In this document: positions 24,536 to 36,880 of the stretch, one piece after another
How the letters are laid out: every line of letters begins with the position of its first letter
Position numbering within the stretch: position 1 is the stretch's first letter
From: Psettodes erumei
Lineage: Eukaryota; Chordata; Actinopteri; Pleuronectiformes; Psettodidae
Direction: 5' to 3'
NCBI GenBank assembly: GCA_016785225.1
Contig: JAFBJZ010000863.1
Span: 1,054,001-1,118,000 of the forward strand
Length of the DNA: 64,000 nt
The notes under the pieces: generated by a model
Databases searched by the model: none
Told to the model about the DNA's origin: nothing
What the model saw: the letters and a program-made list of their open reading frames with translations, nothing else
Position numbers and translations under genes: made by a program

Positions 24536-26328
24536 GTCACTATCTGAGTTTTAAAACCTGCACTGCTATGTGAGCATGGCTCAAATTAAAGAGAGAGGAC
24601 GTGTAAAATCAGGAATACATTCCTGTTTATATCATTGAACTAGGTTCATTCTACTTTAACATATAGACTCATATATTACACAGTGGTTGTCTCTATGAAA
24701 AAAAAGAGTGAACCAGGAGGTTTATGGGAGTCACAGCACCTTTAGCTTCATGCTGCACTGGGTAAAAAGGGCCATAAATTGAGCAGTTGGTTGCACATAA
24801 TGCAAAAGGCCAGTGTGATTTTAATGCATGGTCCTAATCAGATTAATGTTGTTTATAATTCCATTGCGGACGCATTATAACTTCTTACTTTTAAAAATTC
24901 TGACTAACATGTGAATTAAGGAAGCCTAAACAGAACTGAAATGCTGTGCGTCTGGTTGTAAGGTTTGTCGTCTTTCAGTTCAGTTGTTATGTAACGTCTA
25001 TGATGGAATTGATTTGGTTAACGTTCGGTAATGGATTATGGATTATTGCTTCTGCAGGGAAACTCATCGTGGGCTCAGCAGCGTAGATCTACTGTGACAA
25101 CCCAGTCTCCCTGAACGGCATCAGGCAGGTTTACAGTTTCTTTCACTCAATCCCCCCCGCTTTGTTAATATTGATTAACTAGGACATGCATGAAAGGGTG
25201 CAGTTTCTTAAAAGCACCCTTTAATGCATTAGCACTGGCTAATGTTAGCTAACCGGACTGTTTAAGGGCTTTACATTTGGCTAGCTGACTCTGGCTAACA
25301 AGTCAGTTTGTCGGGCGAAGAAAGTGTTGTCGCACACCACATACAAGTATAAAGTATTCTTCCCAGTCGGATATTAGCTGTGTATTCTGAGGAAACAGAA
25401 ATGTGAAATGTGTGCCTGAACCTCAGGGTTGTCGTATCCTGAGGGCCTTTCAGTCCCATTTGATCATATTCAGAACTTTACATAGCTGAACAAATGTAGT
25501 CAGAAGACATGCCATTAACTGCTTCTTTCCCCTGATTAGCTGTTGAACCTATACACCATGAAGAATGAAAGTAATTAAAGGTTACAGCAGGTAGAATTAA
25601 ACTGTATTGAAGGATTCATTGGCATCAGCTGGTGCTACAAATGAGGGCCAAACAACCCAAGGTCTGAGCTACAATTCAATTCAAAACCTACTGAAGCAAC
25701 TCAAGAGGTTGGATTTGTGAATTGAAATGAGAGAGGAACTGAGGTTCACACAATCACTTAAAAAAAGAATAATAATTGGTCATCCTATAAAATAAGGACA
25801 CCAGGCACCACATACTTACAAAACAGTTACAACTGACCAGCAGAAAGCTCCAGAACTCAGTCTATCTAACAAATGGCCAGCTCCCAGCCAAAGCTGCAAG
25901 CAAGCGGCGGTATTATATTAAAAGAAGAAGTGCAAACTTCATCGTTACACTGCGACTGGCGGTTTGTTTGGCACAGAATAGCCTCCAGCTACAAACTTCT
26001 ATACTGTCACCAGATAACGCATCTCACTACATCTGTCAGAGGAAGAGAGATGGCCGAGAGAACCTGGCCAGTAAGAGGTCATGTCTCAGAAAGTACATGA
26101 CATATCTGTGGAGTTGCACAGTAGCCGTCATGGTGGCCACCCACGGTGCCATAATTAGCCTTTCTTTTACTGGCCTGGCACAGAACTGGACTTGAGATAG
26201 TGTGCTTTGTCAGGATTAGTGTCAGACACTGTTGTCTTTAATGTCTGATTCCCTTTATTCCATCAGATTTATTTTTTATCAGGGCACACTGCAAATTTCT
26301 ATTGAGTCAGTTTTTTTTCCTTCCTCAG
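24536..26328. other. noncoding, one broken exon-like segment
   Basis: At 25058-25128 a CTGCAG acceptor-like edge and a CAG/GT edge enclose 71 bp. One frame reads KLIVGSAA, a TAG stop (25084-25086), then IYCDNPVSLNGIRQ. It could be a dead exon or chance. The rest, including frames of 75 codons at 25873-26195, is unrecognised. Confidence 0.35.
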
Positions 26329-26417
26329 ATAGCTCAGTGTCATCCTTGTCAGGCCAAGAGAGCGAAGATGAAAGAGACAAAGGCGTACAATCCCTATCTG
26401 GAAGTATTAGACTATAA
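26329..26417 (+). CDS. candidate terminal exon, Ser/Glu-rich tail
   Basis: A strong acceptor (eight T, then CCTTCCTCAG, 26311-26328) precedes an open frame that enters in phase (AT completing a codon) and runs 28 codons to TAA at 26415-26417. The peptide starts SSVSSLSGQESEDERDKG, a polar acidic composition common in real C-terminal tails and uncommon in random AT-rich DNA. An AATAAA lies at 26808-26813. No upstream partner exon and no family are recognised. It may be chance or a decayed exon. Confidence 0.17.
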
Positions 26418-27642
26418 ATCAAGTTTATTCAAAGCTGGGTTTGCTGGGCTTAATTTAAAAGGAAAAGCCTGTGGAATGGGTTGGCATGGACCTTCTGTAA
26501 TTAAACTGACACCCACTGATGGTGAACAACAATGAATTTGCATCACGGTGGACCGCTTTAAACAAGAGACGTACTCACTGGAGAGCAAAAGTGCTCAACA
26601 GCTGACTTGTCCTGGCTGTTTCCATCGACCGAGCAGGGTTCGTTAGTGTGTGTGTTTAATGTGCTTCCTGGATCAGTTTTAAATTATGCAAACACCTGGG
26701 GATAAAACGAGGCCGCTGTTCTTCTCACCATACCCAGACAATGGTGGCGTCCGAAAGGCTGCGTACATATAAGGGTTAAGTTAATTCCAATAATTTCTTC
26801 AAAATTGAATAAAAAAAAAGATAAAAGATAAAAAAGTCCTGCAGCTGCACAAGCCTGGTCTGACCATTCAATCCTATTCTATTTTGCCTTTTTCTTCTCT
26901 TCTGATGTAATTGTCTGTGTGTGTGTGTGATCCTCATTCTCCATTCTCCACAGGCAGTGAGAGACATCACCTTTAAAAAAATCCCTGAAATGATGCGAGT
27001 CCAGCTCTGTGGAACAGGATTGTTTAGGTGTTCTTAATCCCTTTAATCTCAGGTTTGTGGTTCTGACCAGGTGCTGCTAACATGCTACTAATGACTTTCC
27101 CTGTCCCAGTCCCTCATATTCCAGCATACCCACGCTGACAAAAAGTGCAGTAAGATTTCCAACTGCTAACTGCCACCATAACGATGTTCATTGTTGAAGA
27201 TTTCACCTCACAGAGGCTGGAGGAGCTCATACGTGATCCTGATGACCATTGTCTAGTTGGAGCAAAAAAAAGGTGGAGGGAGGTTCAGCAGCGCTGGCAA
27301 CAGCCGAGACAGCGAAATCTTGACAGGCTGCTGGCAGCTCAGAGCAGCGCAGACAGATGTTGTAGCCACCGCCACTCCGAGAGAGAGAGAGAGAAAAAAA
27401 AATCTGTCATCTGCTGCCTGAATGTGCGGCTGTGGAGCGGTTGTGTGACATCCATAAGGAGCACATGCTAAACCAGAACCAAACCTCTATCGATGGTTTT
27501 TATAAGTGTGCCAGCTGCTCTTATGGATGGGGAGTGCCTTCGAACAGTAAAAGGGTTTCTCTGTAAATTGCTCATCCATTATACTTTATTGTGATGCAGG
27601 TGTTCTCACAGATAATATTCTGATCCTTGTTTGCACCTGCAG
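26418..27642. other. noncoding with two microsatellites
   Basis: Contains (TG)n at 26914-26929 and (GA)n plus A run at 27379-27402. A 95-codon frame (27184-27471) starts in a fair Kozak context and gives a Gln/Arg-rich peptide but ends in the GA tract, so it is not trusted. Confidence 0.45.
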
Positions 27643-27769
27643 CATGTGTGATGTCTGCTGGACAAAAACCTTCTTCTTCACCACCGCTGTGGTTTTCTTC
27701 CTGTTGGACCCCAGGACAAAGCCCTCAGGAAGACTGACTGAAGACTATTACACTGCACTGTTAGATAAG
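27643..27769 (+). CDS. candidate coding exon with hydrophobic start
   Basis: An acceptor-like TTTGCACCTGCAG ends at 27642. The next base is followed by an ATG (27644) and 42 uninterrupted codons up to AAG at 27769, where GTGTGA could act as a donor, keeping phase 0. The peptide has a hydrophobic stretch (KTFFFTTAVVFFLL) right after the start, like a signal or anchor, then DPRTKPSGRLTEDYYTALLDK-like polar sequence. I do not recognise the protein. No following exon in phase 0 was found: the acceptor at 28457 leads to a stop after 13 codons in that phase. Confidence 0.2.
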
Positions 27770-30149
27770 GTGTGAAGATGAGGAACAGTTAGCATCTGTT
27801 CTGATTAGAAAACACCAGCCGATAGTGTAATATACTCACAGATGGAAAACATGAGGAATCAGCAGCGAAGACTAAAGTTAGACACTATCCTACACATTCC
27901 CTGAGACCCAAACAGAAAATGATATAACACCTTGATTTTCTTAGCGTGGAGTTGTGATTCCTGTCAGATTTCAAATATTTCTTTGTTCGCACAACCCAGT
28001 CCCAGGCATCGCTGCACAGTTAGCTCAGCTCGTAACTGACCCTGCCAAGTGAAAGAGGAATAAAATGTCTGTCTGCCTCTGTAAGTTACGGCGATCGGCG
28101 ACTACGCCTGACTCCTTCACCCCAGCAGAATCTATAAACTCTGATCAGAATTACAGATGTATGAAAAAAACTACCGAAACACTACATTGGGGTCAGCGGT
28201 GTCACAGGAACTGATTAATTTATTAAAAATCAAAACCCCTCCAGACTTCCCCTGAAGTGTGCATGACCTATTTCTTGCAATGTAAAAAAAAAAAAAAAAA
28301 CAACACTTTTGCATGAGACTCCTGAAAGAAGGTAATACGTGGCCTAAATGCAGCAGATGATTTAGCACTTCCATCTGTTTAACCTGCTTGGCTTAATTGG
28401 TTTGACTCAAGGTGTTACAATAACACCTAAAAACACTAACCTATTCCCTCGCCGCAGTGTTATTCTGGGCCGGAACATATATTTCAAGCACAGGGATGAG
28501 CTGCAGATCAGTTCATCAATATACAAAACACTGCGCCCGAGACAAATAAGGAGTGCAGTGACATGACAGAGAACAGATTGTAAAACGGATAGAAATGACC
28601 TTTAGAGAAGTGTGTCATCTTAAGAGGTGCATGCACAAGTATCTGCTGCACCCACGCTACGCTAACCGATGTGCTACCTCGCCATGCCACGCTGAGCGGC
28701 GAGGGAATGGTGCAGTTGTGCACATTGGAACAGGACCGCAAAGAGAGGCTTCGCAACAGGAACATACGGCTGAGCTCATTAACTGGCGGAGAGGGCACAC
28801 GCAACTCCCGAATTTGTCAGGTGCCGTCAGGCTTGATGGCGTGGACGCTGCGTTGACAGCACTGGATAACGGGCGCAAAACTTCCTGTGCACTTCCGCTG
28901 AGTCAGCGTTCTTTACCCAGACCAGGTGGGAACAAACCGTCCACGCCTGACGCAGGGAGGAGGACAGCGATCCTCATACACACACAGTTTTTGTACAACA
29001 TTACAGGAAGGCGCAGCACAATGGAAATGTGCCATGTAAATGTCACTCATCATCGTTCCAACAACTAAAGAGCCGAAGGGAACTTTCAGTCGTTTCATTA
29101 AAGTGTCACCTTGTCGTTTAACTTCACATGATGGATGGCTGTATCCGCCGTTTGATCATTCTGGTGGCGGGGGTTGAAGCTCCAGCATCCTAAGACCTGA
29201 GGCGACGAGGAAGTGACACGGGTTGGACAAGGCCGCCGTCTGTGATTTGGCCTCTGGGGATAATCTGTCAAAATGTGTCTGTCGGCATATACGGTGATAT
29301 TAAAGACCCGGTTCAGGATCTCGCTCGACAAAGTCTTCCTTAGTTCTTTTGGCAACCATGTGAAGATGTCTGAGTGTTTGCTCATGGTGAGAATCGTTGG
29401 GTTTCTGTAAATAATTTAAGAATTTGGCATGGACCTGCTCTGCATGAGAAGCGCCCTGAGATTACTGCGGTTATGATGTGGTGCTCCATAAATGAAATTA
29501 CCTCAACTTGGAGGCTGGATACAGTGGCCTGAAGTGTTATTTTTGTCTCCATTGTGGGTTTAAGAAAAGAGAAAGTGTTGTTGTCTCTGCAGTGACGCAC
29601 TTCTGACATGGAGGCATTTTAAATCTGCAGCTGCCATGGAGTCACAGCTTTCTCAGACCAGCGCTGCAACGCATGACAAACTGTTCAGCAGAGCCTTTTT
29701 TAAATTTCCTATATTTTAAAGACCATTCGGTCAGAAACGACACAGTCATGCTAACGCTCCTGAATCTCATTCTTTTTTTTAACCCTTTCTCTGGCCATGC
29801 TCCCAGGTTTTATATTTCTCCCTTTAATCTTCCAACTAATAGTAATACTAATCAAATGTGGGTGTAATTGTGTTGCTAATGAACGCACAAAAGCAATAAT
29901 GGAGTAGGTAATGAACTAGAACTACAGATAAAAAAATAGTGCCCAGGGAGCAGACCAGAACCACGCTATTGTTTGATTGCAGGTAGAAACCAAATATTTA
30001 GCTTTTTGTGACAGCACAATTTTGTACAGTGTGTTGAATAAAGGATCCATTCAGTCAAAACTAAATGACACGCTGTGTGTGCTTCCTTTGGTGCAACATT
30101 AAAGCTTTAAAGTAAAAAGGGGAATCTAAAAGAGAAAGTTGCTACGAGC
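27770..30149. other. noncoding, many overlapping chance frames
   Basis: The part 28590-29070 is CpG-richer and carries a 157-codon plus-strand frame with frames on the minus strand overlapping it. The composition has no domain or hydrophobic pattern. A 17-bp A run lies at 28284-28300. Another splice-like start (after 28457) opens 35 codons in one phase. None of these is convincing. Confidence 0.4.
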
Positions 30150-30620
30150 ATGCAACGCCCCGACAGAGCTGCGAGTCTGAGCTGCCGCCAGTTCATTTCC
30201 AGCCTGCTTTCATCCGTCAAAGCGGCTGCACAACATGGCTGTAACCCCTCAGCCCCACGACAGGGCTCGGCCTGCTGTCATCCGCTCTAAACGCCTTTCC
30301 CAGGTATGAGTGGGGGGGCCTCGCTCTGATCCAAGCGCCGCCTGGATCATTAAGGGACCCCGCGGCTCCAAGTTCTGTCGGCGATCATTTCCAATTAGGT
30401 CTGCGTTCTGCACTGCACGCACCTTAGAGGCGGCTCGTACGGCAAAAACCGCTGAGGTGGGGAGAGGGACATTAGGTGGAGTGTTCATATGTCACCCTGA
30501 GAGAAACGGAACATGTTTCCGAGGTAATGAACTCAGATTGACTAATTAAAAAGAGCTTTTGGCATCGGGACTTCTGTTGATTTTGCTGGAGCGAAAGCCG
30601 GAACGCCGGAGCGTGGGACT
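30150..30620. promoter_or_regulatory. CpG-enriched segment around a possible first exon
   Basis: CpG and GC content rise here relative to the flanks. Together with the ATG and donor at 30235-30303 this could be a promoter and first exon. No TATA box or initiator is convincing, and GC-rich ORFs occur on both strands. Confidence 0.25.
30235..30303 (+). CDS. candidate first coding exon, 23 codons
   Basis: ATG at 30235 sits in a good start context (ACAACATGG) and is followed by 23 codons reading MAVTPQPHDRARPAVIRSKR and three more, ending CAG before GTATGAGT, a near-consensus donor. The exon would end in phase 0. The peptide is basic and unrecognised. No downstream exon has been found. Translation past the donor stops at once (TGA in GTATGA), so the frame is only meaningful if spliced. 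Confidence 0.15.
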
Positions 30621-33587
30621 AAATGACTCATCAAGTCATAATCACCTCTTCAGGTGAATCCATTTTCAAAATCTGTTCAAAGTAAGAGCGCGCTCCTGAG
30701 CGACGCCCATCCCAAAATTGGTCTGCGAGCGAGAGGAATGACCCAGAAACCAACAGCAGGTAGGAGTGCTGCGTGAATGACTCTCATAAGCGCTGAAAAT
30801 TTCAATTAACTTTACTTTTGAGCCCACGTGGTTCGTCTCTCTCACTGAATGGTTCCTGTTAACAGCCACATGGAGCATTCCTAATTCTCTCCCTGCTCTG
30901 CAGACTACAGCGATCCATCTTGAGAACAATACAACGTGACGTACATTTTGCGCAAAGTGGTGAAATCTGTACTTTTTAGCTCCTAGGTGAAGCAGATGGG
31001 AGCAGTTTTTCTAATGGCGCCGCATCCCTCGCACTGATGAGATAACCATTGTTTCCAAATTGTATTGATCACAGTTTCATGGGCTGTTACCAGGGATAGA
31101 TGTGATGGGAGAAATGGTAAAACATACTGAATACAGTTATGTAAAACAGATCACTTGCTGTCAGCCCTTAAAAGCCCATGATTTCACTCGTTGTTGTCTG
31201 AAGCTCAACAGGCAGCGTTTTAGCTCAATAAGTGTGGGCCATTATAGAGGAGTGGCAATTTGTTTAGTTGTTTACCATGAAGAATTACGCTCCAAGTATG
31301 GCAACACATTACACCAACAATACTGTTTTCCCTGCCTTTTTGTGGCATGAGAGGAGGAACACAAAACGCACACAACTGCCTCATTGTGGACCTGAACGTG
31401 TGTTCTTCTTGGGCATACATTAGGCATTTGTTTCCTCAAACAGGAAAACAGTGCAGAGCGTACAGATTACAACAGGCTTCACTGACGACAGCGTCAGGAA
31501 CAGGGCTTCCTCCAGACGCTGCCACTTAAAGGAAATGTCAGCGGGCACGTATGGATTATGGGAGAGCGCCCCCGCCGCCGTCCACAGATCTCACTGTTGG
31601 GGATACGGTTGGCCTTTGTCGCCCCACTACCTGCAGGATCTGTTTCATTACAAGAGGTGACTGACCTCTGACCACCCAGCAATAAAAAAAAATCAGGGTG
31701 TTGCACACATGTTACGGTGGAATGTGATGCATGCAGATGTGGAGCGAGCCATCTGGATTGTCGGTCCAATAGAAACTCTTTATGCACCTCTAAACTTTTT
31801 TCTCCCGTTAAATTGTGGCAGTAAAGTGTTCCTCGGCAGAGGTAACTTTCTTTTGAATGAGCAGCAACATTTAAGAAACGTGGTTGGCAGGAGTCTTGTT
31901 TAATCAGCTAGTATCACAGCTGGATGTGGATGCATGCAAGTAAACCTGAATCTTCACAAGATGCTGGATACCGGAGCCTCCAATCATCATTTTTATAATC
32001 ACCCTACAAGCACTCTTACCTGTAATATGGGACACAGCTCCAAACTACGGTGGCTGGCAGGTGCAAACGTGCTGTAATGGCCAAAACACGTGCAGGAGGA
32101 GAAACGAGCTGCAAATACAAAACACCTTCAACTACAGAGGCAGAAAGCCAAAAGAACTGAACCAAGAAAATGCTACCAAACCAAAAAACACACAAAGCTC
32201 AAAAGCACATGCACACAAAGGTTACAACTGCCAATTCAGTTTACTGAAGGTGCAAAGCACGCCTGGGCAACTTCAGTCGAGCAATCTGCTCAGGGCGAGG
32301 CAGCATACCTGGGAGAACTGGCCTTTCATACACCTAAACCCCTCCCACCTCACAGGAGCAGCCAGTTGCCGTGACGACCCACCCAGGTGACCCTGTGTCA
32401 TCTGTAATCTCTGCAACACAAACCCTGCAAATTCAGAATTTTTTAGTACACAGAAGAAAATGTTTGTACCCTCAGAATAGAAATGTTCCCCCCTGGTTCT
32501 GGTTCTGGTTCTGACGGAGGACTCTGGGGCGGTGCCGCACATTCTGAATCCTTTTGTTTGGTTGCACTATGTTTGCAAAGATTAGTGGGCGTTTTGTATT
32601 GAGGATTATTGGGTTATTTTGGTCTCACTTTGATAGAATTGCTGCCAGTCGCAGTGGTGGTGGTTTAACTTGCCATTATGCGTCCGTCTGCCTCCCCTCT
32701 GTGCATGTGTAAATCAACAAGAGGCACCAGTGCAGCAGTAAAACCTTCCTGTAAATGGCAAATAAATGCAGAGTAATTGCTGCATGTGGTTAATAATGGT
32801 GAGATATTTATATAGTATTTTTTTTTTTTTTAAGGGAAACCTTATTGAAAATAAACAAATGGCGCTGCAATCCAGACTCTTCATTTTAGTTTTATAAATC
32901 ACAAGCAGCCAAATAGGGATTTTAACATAGCAATTAAAATGAATCACTAAGGTAATCTCCTGCCATGAGTACTCCATGAGATTAAAGTGGATTATATTGG
33001 ATTACGGCCATTGACCTGATTTACTGACTGACTGGCTCTTGTTATCCGAATCAGACTTGTAAATCTGACCTTCGGCGGTCTGATTTAGAGCTCCACAGAA
33101 AATCGTGACGAGCAGCGAGATGCAGGCACCTGTCGGTTTCCAACGCACACGCAAGAAGATTACACGTTGCAGCGAGGAAGAGAATTCAATTTCTGTCTGC
33201 ATTTGAAACAGAAAAATAAATGGAAGAAAGGAAGAAAAAAAAACAAATTTCTAAATCGCATATAATCTGTAAATACAGAAAGTGAGATTAATCAACTTCT
33301 GTCTTCTAAGATCTGGGTCACAGCGCGCGGTGCCAAAAACTGGAGGCCAGAACCATCTCCTGATAATTTGGGGGGATAAATAGTTCAGAAGCATAAACAG
33401 AATAAACATCGGAAATACGGCGGCAGCTTAACCGTAAGATTAACATTCCCAACAGGCTTTATAAAACTATTATCTGCTCGATCCAAAGTGACCTCGTATT
33501 CCAAAAGAAATACTTCAAATGAAATCTGCCTTTTGAGCGCAAACACTCAACATTAAGACACTTTTCTGCTCTCCACAGCCGTCCAAT
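30621..33587. other. noncoding
   Basis: Unique sequence. Small tandem GGTTCT x3 near 32496-32514 and T run at 32818-32832. Frames of 60-109 codons, several overlapping, have no recognised domain. No gene seen. Confidence 0.5.
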
Positions 33588-33803
33588 TTCAACACCGCTT
33601 ATCCATGCAGGGTCACAGGAATGCTGGAGCCAATCCCAGCTGACACAGGGCGAGGGCGGTGGTGCACACTTTACAACACTTTACAACAACCATTCACAAT
33701 CACAGTCGCCCAATCACCCTAAATTGCACCTATGGCCAATTCAGATTCAACAATCAACCTGACCTGCGTGTTTCTGGAGGAGTGGGAGGAAGCCGGAGAA
33801 AAG
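33588..33803 (+). mobile_element. decayed teleost interspersed repeat (GCTTATCC..GGGTCACAGG)
   Basis: In order it holds ACACCGCTTATCC, GCAGGGTCACAGGAATGCTGG, AGCCAATCCCAGCTGACA, CAGGGCGAG, ACAACCATTCACA, a CAATTCAGATTCA stretch, CAACCTGACCTGCGTGTTTC and GTGGGAGGAAGCCGGAGAA. This order and wording matches one of the commonest dispersed repeats of fish genomes, as I remember it. The copy is diverged, has an internal ACTTTACAAC duplication and has lost its downstream half. Confidence 0.75.
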
Positions 33804-34179
33804 TTAAACAGCGAATCACATCCATCCTCACAAAACTATGATGGAGGATGCGTTTGGACACAAACACAACTGGGTCAGGTTTAGACAAAGAGCGCGGTTT
33901 GGGTTAAAGCCAATGTAAGGAGTACAAAAGGAACTTACATTGACTTTCAGCAGGGAGCAGGAAACGCATTCATTGACATATTCACCTGCGAGAAACCACA
34001 GTGCCACTATCTGGTTTGAAATAACATCAACTACAACTACGTCATGTAGTTTTTTTTCCCTGCTTTTCCTACATTGCGAAAGTTCCCGCCTCATTCCTGA
34101 CCTGATGAATCTGCCATTTTTGTCCATCCAAACAGCCCAGACTGCAGTTCGCCCTCGTGGCTCTGCAGCCTCGTTTTAA
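33804..34179. other. noncoding
   Basis: No repeat recognised. Frames of 79-99 codons lie on opposite strands over the same bases. Judged chance. Confidence 0.5.
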
Positions 34180-34570
34180 TTGCTCAGCAGCTTTATCATA
34201 ATATTTAGAGGTTACGGTGAACAAGATGGCCAATTAATCCAGAATACTAATTAGGCAGTAATGAAGTGTCGCAGAGACAGCAATAACTGCTGGCTGATCC
34301 ACAAACAATGACAGGGCAGTAAAAGTGACACTGGCCCAAATTAGCCCCCGTGATTTAAATAGGTTGGGGGCCGCTTCGTACGAAACGATACAGGGAACAC
34401 AATAATGTCAAGGACGCGAGCGTCAGTCAACATCCAGTTCAACTCTTGGCATTTTCCTCTGCAGCTAATCAATGGTCCTCTGAGATACTGGAGCATTTAT
34501 CTGGGTGATAGCAATTTACGAGAATCAAGGAGAAAAGTTACAGCATTCCACCATTAATTGTATTAAAATG
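34180..34570. promoter_or_regulatory. candidate developmental enhancer
   Basis: This unique segment has the densest set of homeodomain-type sites that I saw: CCAATTAATCC (34230-34240), ACTAATTAGGC (34246-34257), CAGCTAATCAATGG (about 34461-34475) and CCATTAATTG (about 34551-34560). Also present are CACAAACAATG (forkhead/Sox-like) and TTTATCTGGGTGATAGC. It lacks microsatellites and open frames. This pattern is what ancient vertebrate enhancers look like, but I cannot test conservation. Confidence 0.3.
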
Positions 34571-35397
34571 TCATAACTCACCACAGCGTCACTTTGTTCC
34601 AAAGCAGGCAGGAAACTGAGAACCAAAACACAGTCGACTAAATGTATTTGCTTTCATCACACATATATATTAGAATCAAGAAGAAAAGTGTGTGCTCGTT
34701 GTTTATGTCAGCTACATCAAATGTTTTTTTTTCCACAGATAAAGATGAAAAACGGGTAAAGTGAAAACTTGGTTATAAAAGTGATTTTCTCAGGAGACAT
34801 CAAATAACTTTTAATTTTGTTGTTTTATCCATGCAGGCTTAGCAGAGTAGAGCTTGTTGAGGGTGCATTTAACAGTAACTGCTAATTACTGTATATTTAA
34901 TATAAAAAAGCACAGTCTAAGATGTGTTTTCTTTCCATCATGTGTTACTCAGCCCACTTAAAGGTCATTTCTCTGTGGATCCTCTCATCATGCAGCTCTC
35001 CAGCTGGTTGCATCACGCTGAGAAGAAACACTGGGAGCAGAAAACATACTGTGTCTTAAAGGTGGAAGTGGACAGCTCAGTGACGGTCTGCTCTATTAAC
35101 TACAGTCCCACACACTGGTAATGGGACCCTGAAGCTGTGACAAAGATTACTGTGGTAGAGCATGTTTAGATGGAACGCCTTTGAGTTCTTTTGCTTTTGT
35201 CCCAATTCGGCTCAAACGTCCCTCCCAATTTACGTGTTGCTGCCAGCTGCCTCGTTTCATTTGCAAACCACGCAATCGATCGGCCAATGGGAGGATGTAA
35301 TCCCCCACCCTGTTCCCACCCACGAACATCTTTTATGCATAGCTAACCAGTCCACTAATAGACCTGACAGGAATTACATTTCTGCAGATGTAGGTAA

Positions 35398-35424
35398 GTG
35401 TGTGTGTGTGTGCATGTGTGTGTG
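35398..35424. repeat. (TG)n microsatellite
   Basis: Dinucleotide tract with one CA interruption. Confidence 0.95.
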
Positions 35425-36423
35425 CCACCAGTTCAACCAATCCTCTGATGGTTTCTGAGGCTGCAGGGGTGGTGTATTATAAACAAGCCGGGAATGATTG
35501 TCTGTCACCTGGCCGCATTACAGAAAGTATTAAATAATAATAACGTGAGCAGAAATTGGCTCAAATATCACAGTCTTAATTTGACTGGGTTATGAATCTA
35601 ACATCCAATAGTGGATCTGGTGAAACGCTCCATGCGTGAGTGTGCGAGCAAGCAGAGCTTCATGATTTATTTACAACAGCTCATCTGTTGGTGTCTGATG
35701 CAGGTGGATTTTCACGGGGGGGTTACTTGAGTAATTTTGTTTTTGTTGTTTATTTTTTTGCTCACATGTATTAATGCAGGTCCACATATTGGGTCTCTGA
35801 GGACCAGCGTAATCCGAACCAACATCCCTCTCTGTAAGTGCATTTTGTCATTTTGCACACGTATAATTAGAAAACCGCTCTCTGTTTCCAGGGAGACATG
35901 TTTTTGATATTTATAGGTTGTACATACAGGATATTTACACTCCCTGCCCATGATTTCAGGATTTGCATTTCTTTTTAATCCACGTATATTCTGAGCACAT
36001 TTTCTGTTTCATCTTTTTCTGACGAAAAAGTATATTTTGTAAATTAGTCACTTCTGATGATATGGGGTTTTAAACAATAGTAAATGGTTTTCTTTGTCTA
36101 AATCTGTGTTAAAGGTTCATCATTTTGGAACATGACCTCCTGAGTCGGGCTGGTACAGCTGCGCGCTCTGGAGATTTGTGATCTTCCCCCTTTCGGGTTT
36201 GTTCTCGCTCACTGTCAAAACTCCCTGCAGACGTCTATTCACCCAGGAGCGTTCGCATCGGCCCGGATGCACCCCCACAGTAATTCTGATTCAAGTGTCA
36301 TCGACGAGAAGAGGGACAGAATGCGTATTAACACGGGGCATTGCGGCTTTCCATTCCTTTTAATTTGCAAATTAAATATCTGATTTGGCATTTATAGAAA
36401 ACCCTGTGAAGATCTGTGATATG

Positions 36424-36446
36424 AAAAAAAAAAAAAAAAAAAAAAA
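36424..36446. repeat. poly-A run, 23 bp
   Basis: Longest pure A run in the window. No retroposon body is recognised directly upstream, so it is listed as a simple repeat. Confidence 0.95.
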
Positions 36447-36850
36447 TCAATTTTCTACTCAGGATTTAACATCACAAAATACTGTCTGTGGTGGAAGTGG
36501 GTGTTTGAATACTTTCTGAAAGGTAATGTCTGACATTTAAAGATGGAAGGGTGACTTTTTGAATAATGGAACAGAGCACAATTTTTATCTAGCTTATAAT
36601 TGGTATAGGAATATTATCTTGCCCGTGCAGGATGGAATCAAAACGCTTGTGATTCTTTTCAGTGAGGCCAAGGTTGAAGTTTGATGTTACAGAATGTTCC
36701 TCAAAACTTGGAACTACTTTCTTTTCTGCCACTAATTTCAACACTTATTGCAAAATGGATGGCATCACACTGTAAAAGTAATTAAAGTCATTAGTTTTAA
36801 TGGCGGACAGCCTGATGCTGATCCATTGTGGCTACATGTGTGACCTCATT

Positions 36851-36880
36851 GCTGCTGCTGCTGCTTTGCTGCTGTTGTTG
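36851..36880. repeat. (GCT)n trinucleotide repeat
   Basis: Imperfect CTG/GCT tract. It makes the Ala/Leu run in the 117-codon frame at 36800-37153, which is otherwise unsupported. Confidence 0.9.

Noticed and set aside
28595..29068. 157-codon plus-strand frame
   Set aside because: CpG-rich local sequence with several overlapping frames, no domain, no splice edges, no codon pattern.
33660..33841. 60-codon frame
   Set aside because: Lies inside the recognised interspersed repeat at 33588-33803.
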